From: an uncultured Eubacteriales bacterium
GTDB taxonomy: Bacteria; Bacillota; Clostridia; Peptostreptococcales; Anaerovoracaceae
Length of the DNA stretch: 64,000 nucleotides
Assembly (NCBI GenBank): GCA_902775345.1
Contig: CACYLW010000009.1
Location: 1 to 64,000, forward strand
Direction: 5' to 3'
Shown here: piece after piece, positions 15,475 to 23,849 of the stretch
Layout: the number at the start of each line of letters is the position of its first letter
How positions within the stretch are numbered: position 1 is the first letter of the stretch
Notes under the pieces: generated by a model
Database searches by the model: none
Told to the model about the DNA's origin: nothing
What the model saw: the letters and a program-made list of their open reading frames with translations, nothing else
Program-made: the position numbers and the translations under genes

Positions 15475-15789
15475 ATGGAAGAGTTAATTAAAGCACTTCG
15501 TGAGTTCAATGAAGAACGTGATTGGGAGCAGTTCCATTCACCGGAGAATCTGGCTAAGTCTATAAGCATAGAAGCCGGAGAGCTTTTGGAGTGCTTTCAG
15601 TGGAGTAAAGATTTCAAGAGAGAAGATGTTTGTGAAGAACTTGCAGATGTATTGACATATTGCATTATGCTGGCAGATAAACTCGATGTGAGTATTGAAG
15701 ATATAGTACTTAACAAGCTTGAGAAGTCTAAGAAGAAATATCCGGTAGAAAAGGCAAAAGGGATCAGCACTAAGTACGATAAACTGTAG
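15475..15789 (+). CDS. MazG-like nucleotide pyrophosphohydrolase
   Basis: A 104-residue all-alpha NTP pyrophosphohydrolase of the MazG-like family. It would hydrolyse (d)NTPs or modified nucleotides to monophosphate plus pyrophosphate. Metal-binding acidic residues lie in SIEAGELLECFQWS (residues about 26-39) and EELADVLTYC (about 49-58). It starts 2 bases after the methyltransferase and ends 5 bases before the DUF2075 gene. A close paralogue is at 28456-28797, identical over LAKSISIEAGELLECFQWS. Nucleotide depletion or removal of altered nucleotides is a plausible role in this cassette. Confidence 0.88.
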   Translation: MEELIKALREFNEERDWEQFHSPENLAKSISIEAGELLECFQWSKDFKREDVCEELADVLTYCIMLADKLDVSIEDIVLNKLEKSKKKYPVEKAKGISTKYDKL

Positions 15790-15794
15790 AGATT

Positions 15795-17522
15795 ATGGCT
15801 TTTATTGACAGATTTGATTTTGAAATCAGTTCTGTCGGAGATATCAGAGGTCTTCGGCATTACAACAATAAGGTCGGTGAAAACTGGCCTGTTGTTTATG
15901 TGCTCAATAACGATGATGAGGCATATGTCGGTGAAACTGTAAATGTTGCAAGGCGCACAGAACAACACCTTGGAAGTGCCGGAAAACAGAGCCTTACTGA
16001 AATTCGTATAATAAGTGATAAGGATTTCAACAAGTCGGTTGTTCTTGATCTTGAGTCCTTCCTCATAAAGCATATGGCAGCCGATGGGAAGTACAAGCTG
16101 CTGAATGGCAACAATGGTATTCAGGACCATGATTATTACGAAAGGTCACGATACGAGGATGAGTTTAAAACCATTTGGAATAAACTTCGCAAACTTGGAG
16201 TCGTCAGCAGGTCGATTGAAGATATAGAGAATTCGGAACTGTACAAATACTCTCCATACAAGTCACTTGGAGATGAACAGATTGATGCTGAGATGGAGAT
16301 CATCAAAGCTTTTGAGGAGCACAAAGATGACCCTAATGGAGTTTCAATTATTGTCAGAGGCGGTGCAGGGACCGGAAAAACGATTCTGGCAATTTATCTC
16401 ATGAAGCTCTTCGCAGACATTAACTCAAAGGGCATAGAGAATGATGATCCGGATGACTACCTGGACGAAGATTTTGATTATATATATGCGTCAGAGAGGC
16501 TGGATGGAGTAGAAAAAATAGGTATCGTATTCCCTCAAAAGTCACTCCGCTCCTCGTTAAAGGATGTTTTCAAAGGCATAAGAGGTCTTTCTCCTGATAT
16601 GGTTCTTGATACGACTGATGTTGTAAAAAACTATCTTGATACAGGCAAAAAATACGACTTGCTTATCGTTGATGAAGCTCACAGACTCAAATGCCGTAAC
16701 AAAGGGCATTTATCATTTTATGGTAGGTTTGATGAGTGTAACAGGAAGCTTGGCCTTGATAAAATGCTGGGAACCGAACTTGACTGGATTTACAAATGCA
16801 GCAAGAGCCAGATAATATTCAGAGATGATCTACAAACTATCCGCCCGTGCGATATAGATGCGGAAGACTTCCGGGAAATCATAGAAAACAGATACCCTAA
16901 AACAATCGTTGAACAGGCCCTGGAGACGCAATGGCGCTGCAAAGGCGGTAATGACTACATCAATTATCTGAGAAAGATCCTAAGCTGCGAGCCGGTAATG
17001 TATAAAGACATCGAAAATTATGATTTCAAGCTCTATACAGACGTTGGCAAAATGGTTGATGATATCAAATTGCTGAACGACAGGTATGGGCTATGTCGCA
17101 ATGCTGCCGGATACGCGTGGAGATGGGTCACCAAAAAAGACAAGTCGGCTTACGATATTGTCATTGGTAACAATAAGTACAGATGGAACTCGACTTATGA
17201 CAACTGGATCACAACACCTAATGCTGTGAATGAAATAGGCTGCATACATACTGTTCAAGGGTATGATTTGAACTATCTCGGCGTGATTATCGGTGAAGAT
17301 ATCAAATACGACTCAAAGACCAAACAGATCTATGCTGACAAAAATAATTATTATGATCAGCAAGGAAAATCAGGTGTTGCAGAGGATCCGGAAGCTCTGA
17401 GAGAGTACCTGACTAACATATATCTGACTCTTATGACGCGCGGCATACGCGGCACCTACGTATACGTGTGTGATCCGGCGCTTAGAGAATACATGTCGCA
17501 GTTTATACCGGTGGTGAAATAA
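15795..17522 (+). CDS. GIY-YIG nuclease fused to DUF2075 ATPase
   Basis: A 575-residue protein. An N-terminal GIY-YIG-like domain has PVVYVLNNDDEAYVGETVNV then ARRTEQHL (residues about 32-59). The rest is a DUF2075 helicase-like ATPase with Walker A RGGAGTGKTI (near 187) and Walker B LLIVDEAHRL (near 290). Further blocks are ETQWRCKGGNDYINYL, GCIHTVQGYDLNYLGVIIG and LMTRGIRGTYVYV, typical of this SF1-like family. It is the last certain gene of the co-oriented cassette. G+C is intermediate (27 of 60 at 16321-16380). Function is inferred: a nucleic-acid motor with its own nuclease. Confidence 0.87.
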   Translation: MAFIDRFDFEISSVGDIRGLRHYNNKVGENWPVVYVLNNDDEAYVGETVNVARRTEQHLGSAGKQSLTEIRIISDKDFNKSVVLDLESFLIKHMAADGKYKLLNGNNGIQDHDYYERSRYEDEFKTIWNKLRKLGVVSRSIEDIENSELYKYSPYKSLGDEQIDAEMEIIKAFEEHKDDPNGVSIIVRGGAGTGKTILAIYLMKLFADINSKGIENDDPDDYLDEDFDYIYASERLDGVEKIGIVFPQKSLRSSLKDVFKGIRGLSPDMVLDTTDVVKNYLDTGKKYDLLIVDEAHRLKCRNKGHLSFYGRFDECNRKLGLDKMLGTELDWIYKCSKSQIIFRDDLQTIRPCDIDAEDFREIIENRYPKTIVEQALETQWRCKGGNDYINYLRKILSCEPVMYKDIENYDFKLYTDVGKMVDDIKLLNDRYGLCRNAAGYAWRWVTKKDKSAYDIVIGNNKYRWNSTYDNWITTPNAVNEIGCIHTVQGYDLNYLGVIIGEDIKYDSKTKQIYADKNNYYDQQGKSGVAEDPEALREYLTNIYLTLMTRGIRGTYVYVCDPALREYMSQFIPVVK

Positions 17523-17526
17523 TATT

Positions 17527-17757
17527 ATGACCTTTAAAGACTTCAACGACGAGGGTCCGGGCACTTTCGAATGGGATTTTGTACTCGGCGGCAATACGAC
17601 AGGGCTCTTTCCTGACGAAACATATACTGAAGTGGACGGAGATACCGTGACACAGGTGACGTATTCGCACACAGGAGGCGGCAAATACGAGCCGTCACGT
17701 ATTGACAGTTACAAAATCAGCCAGGATGACGAAGAGCCTGACGAAACCCGTGAATAA
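17527..17757 (+). CDS. Small acidic hypothetical protein at the end of the cassette
   Basis: A 76-residue acidic protein starting 4 bases after the DUF2075 gene, so it is probably read from the same transcript. It contains GPGTFEWDFVLGGNTTGLFP and VTYSHTGGGKYEP and ends in an Asp/Glu-rich tail. No family was recognised. It has no signal peptide or membrane segment. Its base composition resembles the host genes to the right more than the cassette, so it may be a host gene next to the insertion point. Confidence 0.55.
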   Translation: MTFKDFNDEGPGTFEWDFVLGGNTTGLFPDETYTEVDGDTVTQVTYSHTGGGKYEPSRIDSYKISQDDEEPDETRE

Positions 17758-17779
17758 TAAAAAGCAGAAGGAGAACGCG

Positions 17780-18676
17780 ATGAGACGAGGTGACTACTTA
17801 CGCAGGAGAAGAATGATCTTCTTTGCACTCATGATGGCTGCGATACTGGTGCTGGGCACCGGATGCGGCGCGGAGTCAGGTGCACCTGACGGTGAAGAAG
17901 CTGAAGTACAGGAAGAAGCGGAGCAGTCAGAAAAGTCTGCCGGCGAAGAATCGGTCTACAGCGCATACAGGGACGTGCTGCTCGAGAATGAGGATGATAT
18001 CAGGGATTATTACTGGCAGGAGGACAGCGACGGAGAGCTCGTCGATAATTATACATTTGATGAGGATGGCAATATGGTCCGCCCTGAAGAGAACAACAAC
18101 GAGTGCATCGCTTTCACAGACATCAATAACGACGGGACAGATGAGCTGCTCTTCATGTCGGCTGAGAACGAGGCGATCGCAAATCTGCACATCTATACGT
18201 ATAATCCTGATATGCAGGATGCGGTCGAGATGGATTATGAGCGTAAGACTGAAACCGGAGATGAGCGTGTATGCCTGAGTGATGTTGCGGTTGCCGGCGG
18301 ATCCAGATACATGGTCTTCAAGGGAAAAGAGCCGGGGACTTTGTACATGGCGTATATCATCACCGACGAGACGGCATTCAGTGACATGACCGAGTTCACA
18401 TGTACTCCGGACGGCAAAATGACAAGGAACTGGATCGCGTCGAATGCCTATTCATACTTTGACAAAAGCGACGTCTACCATCTTGACGGTGAAGAGGTCA
18501 GCGGAGACGAGGGAAGCAAATATTTTACGCAGGCGAATAAGAACTATGGCGAACTGATCATGTTCAGCGGATATACTGACATTATGAGCGTGTTCGAGCA
18601 CGTCAAGAGCGACAGCCCGGCAGCGATGTGCTTCGATGACGCCATGGACTGGCTCGACGACAGGATCGATCAGTAG
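17780..18676 (+). CDS. Lipoprotein with FG-GAP/VCBS-like calcium motif
   Basis: A 298-residue predicted lipoprotein. An Arg-rich N terminus is followed by a hydrophobic segment and lipobox LGTGC (Cys near residue 32). An acidic linker comes next. Near residue 113, FTDINNDGTDELLFMSA is a DxNxDG calcium-binding motif as found in VCBS/FG-GAP repeats. The remainder has mixed beta character (MYMAYI-type strands) with no known family. AGAAGGAG decides the ATG at 17780. The function is unknown; it is located outside the membrane. Confidence 0.75.
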   Translation: MRRGDYLRRRRMIFFALMMAAILVLGTGCGAESGAPDGEEAEVQEEAEQSEKSAGEESVYSAYRDVLLENEDDIRDYYWQEDSDGELVDNYTFDEDGNMVRPEENNNECIAFTDINNDGTDELLFMSAENEAIANLHIYTYNPDMQDAVEMDYERKTETGDERVCLSDVAVAGGSRYMVFKGKEPGTLYMAYIITDETAFSDMTEFTCTPDGKMTRNWIASNAYSYFDKSDVYHLDGEEVSGDEGSKYFTQANKNYGELIMFSGYTDIMSVFEHVKSDSPAAMCFDDAMDWLDDRIDQ

Positions 18677-18706
18677 CTCAGCAAGGTATCCTGCATACAA
18701 CGATCC

Positions 18707-19243
18707 ATGAGTGACAAAAGCACCAGCAAATATATAAGCCTGATATTACGACATAAGCCCGAAGTCATTGACATCACTCTCGATGAGCATGGCTGGGCGG
18801 TTGTCGATGACCTGATTAGGGGCGTGAACAAGACTCATCCTCTGGATATGGAGACGCTTGAGCGTATCGTCGCTGAAGACGAAAAGCAGCGCTACTCCTT
18901 CAACGAAGACAAGACCCTCATCAGAGCCAATCAGGGTCATTCGATCCCGGTCGATGTAGAACTGCCGGAAGTGATACCTCCGGCGGTTCTTTATCATGGA
19001 ACGGGAGTAAAATATAAGGAAGCTATAGATGCAGAAGGACTGATCCCGAAGTCAAGGCTGTACGTGCACCTCTCAGGTGACGTGGATACAGCGAGAAAAG
19101 TAGGCCAGAGGCATGGCAAGCCGGTGATCTATACTGTAGATGCGGCAGCGATGCATGCTGACGGCTACACGTTCTACCGCTCGGTTAACGGAGTCTGGCT
19201 GACTAAGGAAGTTCCTGCAAAGTATTTAACTATCATTAAATGA
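18707..19243 (+). CDS. kptA: RNA 2'-phosphotransferase KptA/Tpt1
   Basis: A 178-residue enzyme of the KptA/Tpt1 family. It transfers an internal RNA 2'-phosphate to NAD+, giving ADP-ribose 1''-2''-cyclic phosphate and nicotinamide. The expected Arg-His-Arg-Arg elements are visible: LILRHKPE (residues about 12-19), YHGTG (near 95), [20 protein letters not shown] (about 118-137). Length matches the family. Bacteria mostly lack tRNA splicing that would need it, so its role may be RNA repair or ADP-ribosylation of nucleic-acid ends. Carbonic anhydrase follows after 13 bases. Confidence 0.93.
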   Translation: MSDKSTSKYISLILRHKPEVIDITLDEHGWAVVDDLIRGVNKTHPLDMETLERIVAEDEKQRYSFNEDKTLIRANQGHSIPVDVELPEVIPPAVLYHGTGVKYKEAIDAEGLIPKSRLYVHLSGDVDTARKVGQRHGKPVIYTVDAAAMHADGYTFYRSVNGVWLTKEVPAKYLTIIK

Positions 19244-19256
19244 GAAGGTAAAAGCA

Positions 19257-19817
19257 ATGATCGATGCAAAAGAAGCCAAACAGAGGCTTATAGAAGGCAA
19301 TAAGACATACATGGATGCAGTCACATCCCATGGTGACATCTCGCCTGTGATCCGCAGGGTCACGGCTCTGAACGGACAGCATCCGTACGCAATAGTCATT
19401 ACGTGCTCAGATTCGCGCGTTATACCGGAGAGCATATTCTCCGCGGGTATAGGCGAACTGTTCGTGGTCAGAGTAGCAGGCAATGTCATAGATGATCACC
19501 AGCTCGGAAGCATCGAGTACGCGGCAGACCATCTTGGCACCAAGCTCATACTGGTGCTTGGTCATACGAGGTGCGGAGCGGTCGATTCGGCCATAAAAGG
19601 CCACGAAGGCAGATTCATAGAATCTATTATCAGGGATATAGAGCTTGCCATAGGCGGTGAGACGGATCCGTATAAGGCAAGTTGCCTCAACGTCAGGCAC
19701 GGAGTGGAAGTCATAAGGCATGAGCTGGAGATCCATCCGGTGCATGATCCTGAGGGACTGGTGGTTGCAGGCGCTATCTACAACATAGAAGACGGAAGCG
19801 TTGAATTCCTCGACTGA
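19257..19817 (+). CDS. Beta-class carbonic anhydrase
   Basis: A 186-residue cytosolic zinc enzyme that interconverts CO2 and bicarbonate. The zinc ligands and catalytic dyad are present in CSDSRVIPE (residues about 49-57) and GHTRCGAV (about 100-107). VVRVAGNVI and GSIEYAADHLG are family-typical. GAGAAGG precedes the ATG. Length is normal for the short beta class. It may be co-transcribed with kptA and the radical SAM gene that follows by 21 bases. Confidence 0.95.
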   Translation: MIDAKEAKQRLIEGNKTYMDAVTSHGDISPVIRRVTALNGQHPYAIVITCSDSRVIPESIFSAGIGELFVVRVAGNVIDDHQLGSIEYAADHLGTKLILVLGHTRCGAVDSAIKGHEGRFIESIIRDIELAIGGETDPYKASCLNVRHGVEVIRHELEIHPVHDPEGLVVAGAIYNIEDGSVEFLD

Positions 19818-19838
19818 AGCAGCTGGAGAACGGAATAG

Positions 19839-20729
19839 ATGAAATATACAGGAACTACATACAGGCCTCCGTTCGAGGCGAACTCACTGCTCCTGCAGGT
19901 AACGACAGGCTGCTCACATAACAAATGCTCGTTCTGCACCATGTACAGAGACACGCCTTTCAGTGTCGAATCCATGGAACAGATCGAGAAGGATCTGGCT
20001 GAAGCAAGGGCATTTGCGCCGGGCGCGAGGAGAGTGTTCCTTGAGAACGGTGATCCGTTTGCGCTCAGCGCAGATAAGCTTGAGGAAATAGCTCTGAAGA
20101 TACATGAATATCTTCCGGACGTGCAGACTATAGCCATGTATGCATCGATCAACAACATCCGTACCAAGACAGATGCCGAGCTCTCCCGCCTGAGAGAGCT
20201 GAAGATCAATGAACTGAATGTGGGCATCGAGAGCGGTCTCGATGAGGCCCTCGAGCTTATGAACAAAGGCTATGACAGCAGGGAAGCTCTGTATGAGCTC
20301 GAAAGACTGAGAGCTGCGGGAATGGACTACGGAGCCAACGTCATATTCGGAGGTGCGGGACCGGGCAGACTGCGGGATAACGCGGCAGCTACTGCGGAGA
20401 TCCTCAATAAGACCACGCCGTATCTCATATTTACAGGCACTATCCATGCGGACCCGGGATGTCCGCTGTACGATGATATACAGTCAGGCAAATTCATCGA
20501 GCCGACCATTGGCGAGCATATAGACGAGGAAGAACTCTTCCTGCAGATGCTCGAGCTTGATAAATGCCTGTATTTTGGCTTGCATCCATCCAATGTGGTC
20601 AGGATGCAGGGCTGGCTTCCGGGAGAGAAGGAAGCCATGCTTTATGAAGTAAGACGAACCAGGAGCCTCCTGTCAAAACGCCTCAACGAAAGACCGGTGA
20701 GGTATGGCGAGGGAGCGATCCTGCTATAA
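19839..20729 (+). CDS. Radical SAM protein
   Basis: A 296-residue radical SAM enzyme. The 4Fe-4S motif is CSHNKCSFC (residues about 25-33), preceded by LLQVTTGC. It also has NVGIESGLDEALELMNKGYD near 127 and FGGAGPG near 169, typical of the Elp3/MiaB-like HemN-related group often annotated simply as radical SAM protein. The C terminus lacks an extra cluster-binding domain. The substrate is unknown. It is probably in one transcript with the preceding carbonic anhydrase and the flavodoxin-like gene downstream. Confidence 0.85.
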   Translation: MKYTGTTYRPPFEANSLLLQVTTGCSHNKCSFCTMYRDTPFSVESMEQIEKDLAEARAFAPGARRVFLENGDPFALSADKLEEIALKIHEYLPDVQTIAMYASINNIRTKTDAELSRLRELKINELNVGIESGLDEALELMNKGYDSREALYELERLRAAGMDYGANVIFGGAGPGRLRDNAAATAEILNKTTPYLIFTGTIHADPGCPLYDDIQSGKFIEPTIGEHIDEEELFLQMLELDKCLYFGLHPSNVVRMQGWLPGEKEAMLYEVRRTRSLLSKRLNERPVRYGEGAILL

Positions 20730-20748
20730 GATAATGGGAGACAACACT

Positions 20749-21285
20749 ATGAACATACTTGTGCTTAACGGCAGTCCGAGACCAAATGGAAACACGGCGC
20801 AGATGATAAACGCGTTCAGCGAAGGAGCCGTGTCTTCGGGTAATAAGGTAGATGTGATAAACGTATGCAGAAAGAAGATCTCCGGATGCCTCGCGTGTGA
20901 GTACTGTCATACCAAAGGAAACGGGCAGTGCGTGCAGAAGGATGACATGCAGGAGGTATATGACCTCCTCCGGGATGCGGAGATGCTCGTGCTGGCTTCG
21001 CCGATCTATTATCACGGATTGTCAGGTCAGCTGAAGTGTACGATCGACCGTTTCTATGCGGCCGCATATCCGGAAAAACCGGCACACTTATGCAAAGTGG
21101 CCATGTTTCTCAGCTCCGGCGATCCGGAAATGTATGATGGAGCAATGTTCTCGTATAACGGGGACTTTCTTGGTTATCTCGGGCTCGAGGATATGGGAGT
21201 GTTCACACATAACGGATACGATCCCGGTATGTCGGAGGAAGAGCTCCTGAATCTGAAAAAGTTCGGAGAATCATTAGTCAAATAA
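20749..21285 (+). CDS. Flavodoxin-fold NADPH-dependent FMN reductase-type protein
   Basis: A 178-residue flavodoxin-family oxidoreductase. The FMN phosphate loop is LVLNGSPRPNGNTAQM (residues 4-19). A cysteine pair ISGCLACEYC (about 44-53) suggests a bound Fe-S or redox site as in iron-sulfur flavoproteins. ASPIYYHGLSGQLKCTIDRF near 83 is the standard FMN-contacting strand. The ATG at 20749 is preferred; an in-frame start at 20704 would overlap the radical SAM gene. One of several flavodoxin-fold proteins in this window. Confidence 0.88.
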   Translation: MNILVLNGSPRPNGNTAQMINAFSEGAVSSGNKVDVINVCRKKISGCLACEYCHTKGNGQCVQKDDMQEVYDLLRDAEMLVLASPIYYHGLSGQLKCTIDRFYAAAYPEKPAHLCKVAMFLSSGDPEMYDGAMFSYNGDFLGYLGLEDMGVFTHNGYDPGMSEEELLNLKKFGESLVK

Positions 21286-21312
21286 AAAGTTACAGGCAGG
21301 AAATATACGTTA

Positions 21313-22032
21313 ATGTTTAAAGGTATCGGAACAGTAATTAATGTACTGGCAATAATAGGAGGCGGTATAGTCGGTCTTGCCGGCGGCCGCTTAATGAAAC
21401 AGAACTATCAGAACCTGGTGCTCAGAGCGACTGCTATCGCCATTATGTTCATTGGCGCTGCCGGAGCTTTCTCAAAACTTATCATTATTAATGACGACGG
21501 CACACTCGGCACGACAGGAACTATCAACATATGCGTTTCGCTGGCGCTTGGAGCCTTGATCGGGGAGATCATCGATATCGACGGATTCTTCGAAAGGATA
21601 GGCGCATGGTTGAAACATAAATCCGGAAGCGACGGAGATAACAGTTTTATCGATGGCTTCGTAACAGCTTCACTGACCTGCGGGATCGGTGCAATGGGGA
21701 TCATGGGCTCGATCCAGGACGGTGTTTACGGAGACTACAGCATACTCGCTGCCAAAGCAACGATAGATTTTGTGTTACTTTTAGTTATGACTTCATCGAT
21801 GGGCAAAGGCTGTATATTCTCAGCACTGACAGTCGGAGTGCTGCAGGGTGTCATGACCGCGCTTGCTGCTGTGCTGGCTGGATTTATGAATGACGCTATG
21901 CTTAATGCAATTTCGATGACAGGAGGAATACTGATCTTCTGCATAGGGTTCAACCTGATGTGGCCTGATAAGATAAAAGTGGCCAACCTGCTTCCGGCGC
22001 TGGTCATTACCGTGCTTATCGCTTTGATATAA
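21313..22032 (+). CDS. DUF554 membrane protein (YdfK-like)
   Basis: A 239-residue integral membrane protein of the DUF554 family with about six or seven hydrophobic segments. Family-type blocks are GTVINVLAIIGGGIVGLAGG at the N terminus, GALIGEIIDIDGFFERIG near 76, FVTASLTCGIGAMGIMGSIQ and DGVYGDYSILAAKATIDF near 115-155. Transport or envelope roles have been suggested, but the function is unknown. AGGCAGG precedes the ATG at moderate distance. DNA polymerase IV follows after 26 bases. Confidence 0.9.
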   Translation: MFKGIGTVINVLAIIGGGIVGLAGGRLMKQNYQNLVLRATAIAIMFIGAAGAFSKLIIINDDGTLGTTGTINICVSLALGALIGEIIDIDGFFERIGAWLKHKSGSDGDNSFIDGFVTASLTCGIGAMGIMGSIQDGVYGDYSILAAKATIDFVLLLVMTSSMGKGCIFSALTVGVLQGVMTALAAVLAGFMNDAMLNAISMTGGILIFCIGFNLMWPDKIKVANLLPALVITVLIALI

Positions 22033-22058
22033 ACCAAAAGACAGGAGAGCAACTTTTC

Positions 22059-23288
22059 TTGGCTGAAATGAGACAGATCATCATACACGTGGATATGGAT
22101 GCATTTTACGCATCGGTCGAGGTGCGCGATGATCCGTCGCTGGCAGGAAAGCCGCTCATCATAGGCGCGCTGCCATCCGAACGCGGAGTGGTCGCCACCT
22201 GCAGCTATGAGGCGAGGAAGTACGGGATCCATTCTGCCATGAATATCAAGGAGGCATACAGGCGCTGCCCGCACGGAATCTACATGCATCCGAACTTCGA
22301 GAAGTATAGGGATGTCTCCGCTCAGCTCCGTAAGATCTGGTACGACTATGCAGTGAAAATGGAGCCAATAGCCCTGGACGAAGCCTATCTGGATGTGACC
22401 TACAGTGCCGGGGACTTTGAGCGGGCCGGAGAGATGGCGCGCGAGATAAAAGCACGCACCCGAAGCGAACTCGGTCTTACATGCTCGGTCGGCGTCGCTT
22501 ATTCCAAGACCGCGGCCAAGACGGCCAGTGAAGAGAAGAAGCCTGATGGTTACTTCGAGATAAGGACGCCCAAAGACTTCGTAGATCTCATGATAGACCG
22601 CGACGTGAAGGCTCTTTACACCGTGGGAGCGAAGACAGCTGAGAAGCTGAACAGGTACGGCATCTATACGGTCAGGGACATCAGAGAGCGCAGGGACGAG
22701 ATCCTAGAACGCTTCGGAAAACACGGACAGCTTATCACGGAGCTCGCGTTCGGCATCGATGACCGGAAGGTGGTAGAATATAAGCCTGAGGATGCCAAGT
22801 CGCTGAGCCGCGAAGTCACATTCCAGGAGGATACGGACAATTACCGGATGCTCGACGACGTGCTGGTTCTGCTGGCTCTTTCAGTCGAAGAGCGGGCAAG
22901 GCGCCACAATCTGCACGGAAAGGGCGTCACGCTGAAGCTGACATACGGCGACATGCAGAGCATCACGAGGTCGCGGGCCATCGCGACGGATTGCAACGCG
23001 GCAACCATATATACAGAAACGTCGAGGCTGCTGGAGCAGGTCGAAAAACGGCCGGTCAGGCTCATAGGAGCGGGTTTATACAATCTGACGCCTGATGAAG
23101 GCCGCCAGCTGACACTTGACGATTACATGAAAGACCCTGAGGCAGAGAAGCAGGAGGTCATAGACACGAGACTGCAGGAGCTTCAGGAGAGATACGGACT
23201 CGATTTTGCCGGACATCTTGAAGACATATATCACGGCAGGGTCCTGTACCGGACTATAGAATACATGCGTAAACACTTCAACGGATAA
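22059..23288 (+). CDS. dinB: DNA polymerase IV (Y family)
   Basis: A 409-residue error-prone translesion polymerase. Catalytic acidic residues lie in HVDMDAFYASVEVRDDP (residues about 10-26) and ALDEAYLDVT (about 104-113). SVGVAYSKTAAKTASEEKKP (near 147) and helix-hairpin-helix text GAKTAEKLNRYGIYT are standard. The little-finger domain continues to about 345. A C-terminal tail of about 50 residues (LTLDDYMKDPEAEKQEVIDT) is a variable region. The start codon is TTG at 22059, placed 10 bases after CAGGAGAG; the ATG at 22068 is too far from it. No LexA-like box was seen upstream. Confidence 0.95.
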   Translation: MAEMRQIIIHVDMDAFYASVEVRDDPSLAGKPLIIGALPSERGVVATCSYEARKYGIHSAMNIKEAYRRCPHGIYMHPNFEKYRDVSAQLRKIWYDYAVKMEPIALDEAYLDVTYSAGDFERAGEMAREIKARTRSELGLTCSVGVAYSKTAAKTASEEKKPDGYFEIRTPKDFVDLMIDRDVKALYTVGAKTAEKLNRYGIYTVRDIRERRDEILERFGKHGQLITELAFGIDDRKVVEYKPEDAKSLSREVTFQEDTDNYRMLDDVLVLLALSVEERARRHNLHGKGVTLKLTYGDMQSITRSRAIATDCNAATIYTETSRLLEQVEKRPVRLIGAGLYNLTPDEGRQLTLDDYMKDPEAEKQEVIDTRLQELQERYGLDFAGHLEDIYHGRVLYRTIEYMRKHFNG

Positions 23289-23306
23289 CAGTGAGAGGGG
23301 ATAACG

Positions 23307-23849
23307 ATGGGTAAGCTTGATGAGTATTTGGAAAGAGCCAAGGACATTGCAGAGGACGCAAAAGAAGGCGCCAGGGATGTGTTTGACGAGGTCGTCAGCA
23401 GGGCTAAGGAAGTAGCGGACGAAGGCAGTGAAGCCAGAAAGATCGTACAGAACGCAAAAGAGACGTCATCCGCTATAGCGTTTGGCGCAAAAGAGAAGGT
23501 GCAGGGGATACTGCAGGATGCCAGAGCTATAAAGGAGATCAAGCAGGGTATCGCAGAACTCGAGGCGCTGCCTGAGATCGATGGGTCGATCATTTACACA
23601 ATGGAGGTCCAGACACTCGTAAATAATCTGCGCGCTCTGTCGCTCCTCATCGATGATGAACGCCTTGATAACGACACCGTGGCAGATGAGATCAGGAAAG
23701 TCATGGTCAAGGTGGTGCCGGATGCTGAAAAGCAGGCAGAAGACGCGGCGCAGCCGAAAACAGAAGAAGAGCAGGCCATAGAAGACGCAAAAGTCATAGC
23801 GTACAGCGCCTGCATAAGAGCGCTGGAAACCCTGAAGCAGAACAAGTAA
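23307..23849 (+). CDS. Hypothetical coiled-coil protein
   Basis: A 180-residue charged, Ala/Glu/Lys-rich helical protein without signal peptide. The first 75 residues (LDEYLERAKDIAEDAKEGAR and similar heptads) look like apolipoprotein/YtxH-type amphipathic coiled coil. The C-terminal part has a more globular helical stretch with ALPEIDGSIIYTMEVQTLVN and IEDAKVIAYSACIRALETLK. No family was recognised. Its stop overlaps the next start as TAATG, so it is coupled to the DUF1349 gene. Confidence 0.7.
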   Translation: MGKLDEYLERAKDIAEDAKEGARDVFDEVVSRAKEVADEGSEARKIVQNAKETSSAIAFGAKEKVQGILQDARAIKEIKQGIAELEALPEIDGSIIYTMEVQTLVNNLRALSLLIDDERLDNDTVADEIRKVMVKVVPDAEKQAEDAAQPKTEEEQAIEDAKVIAYSACIRALETLKQNK

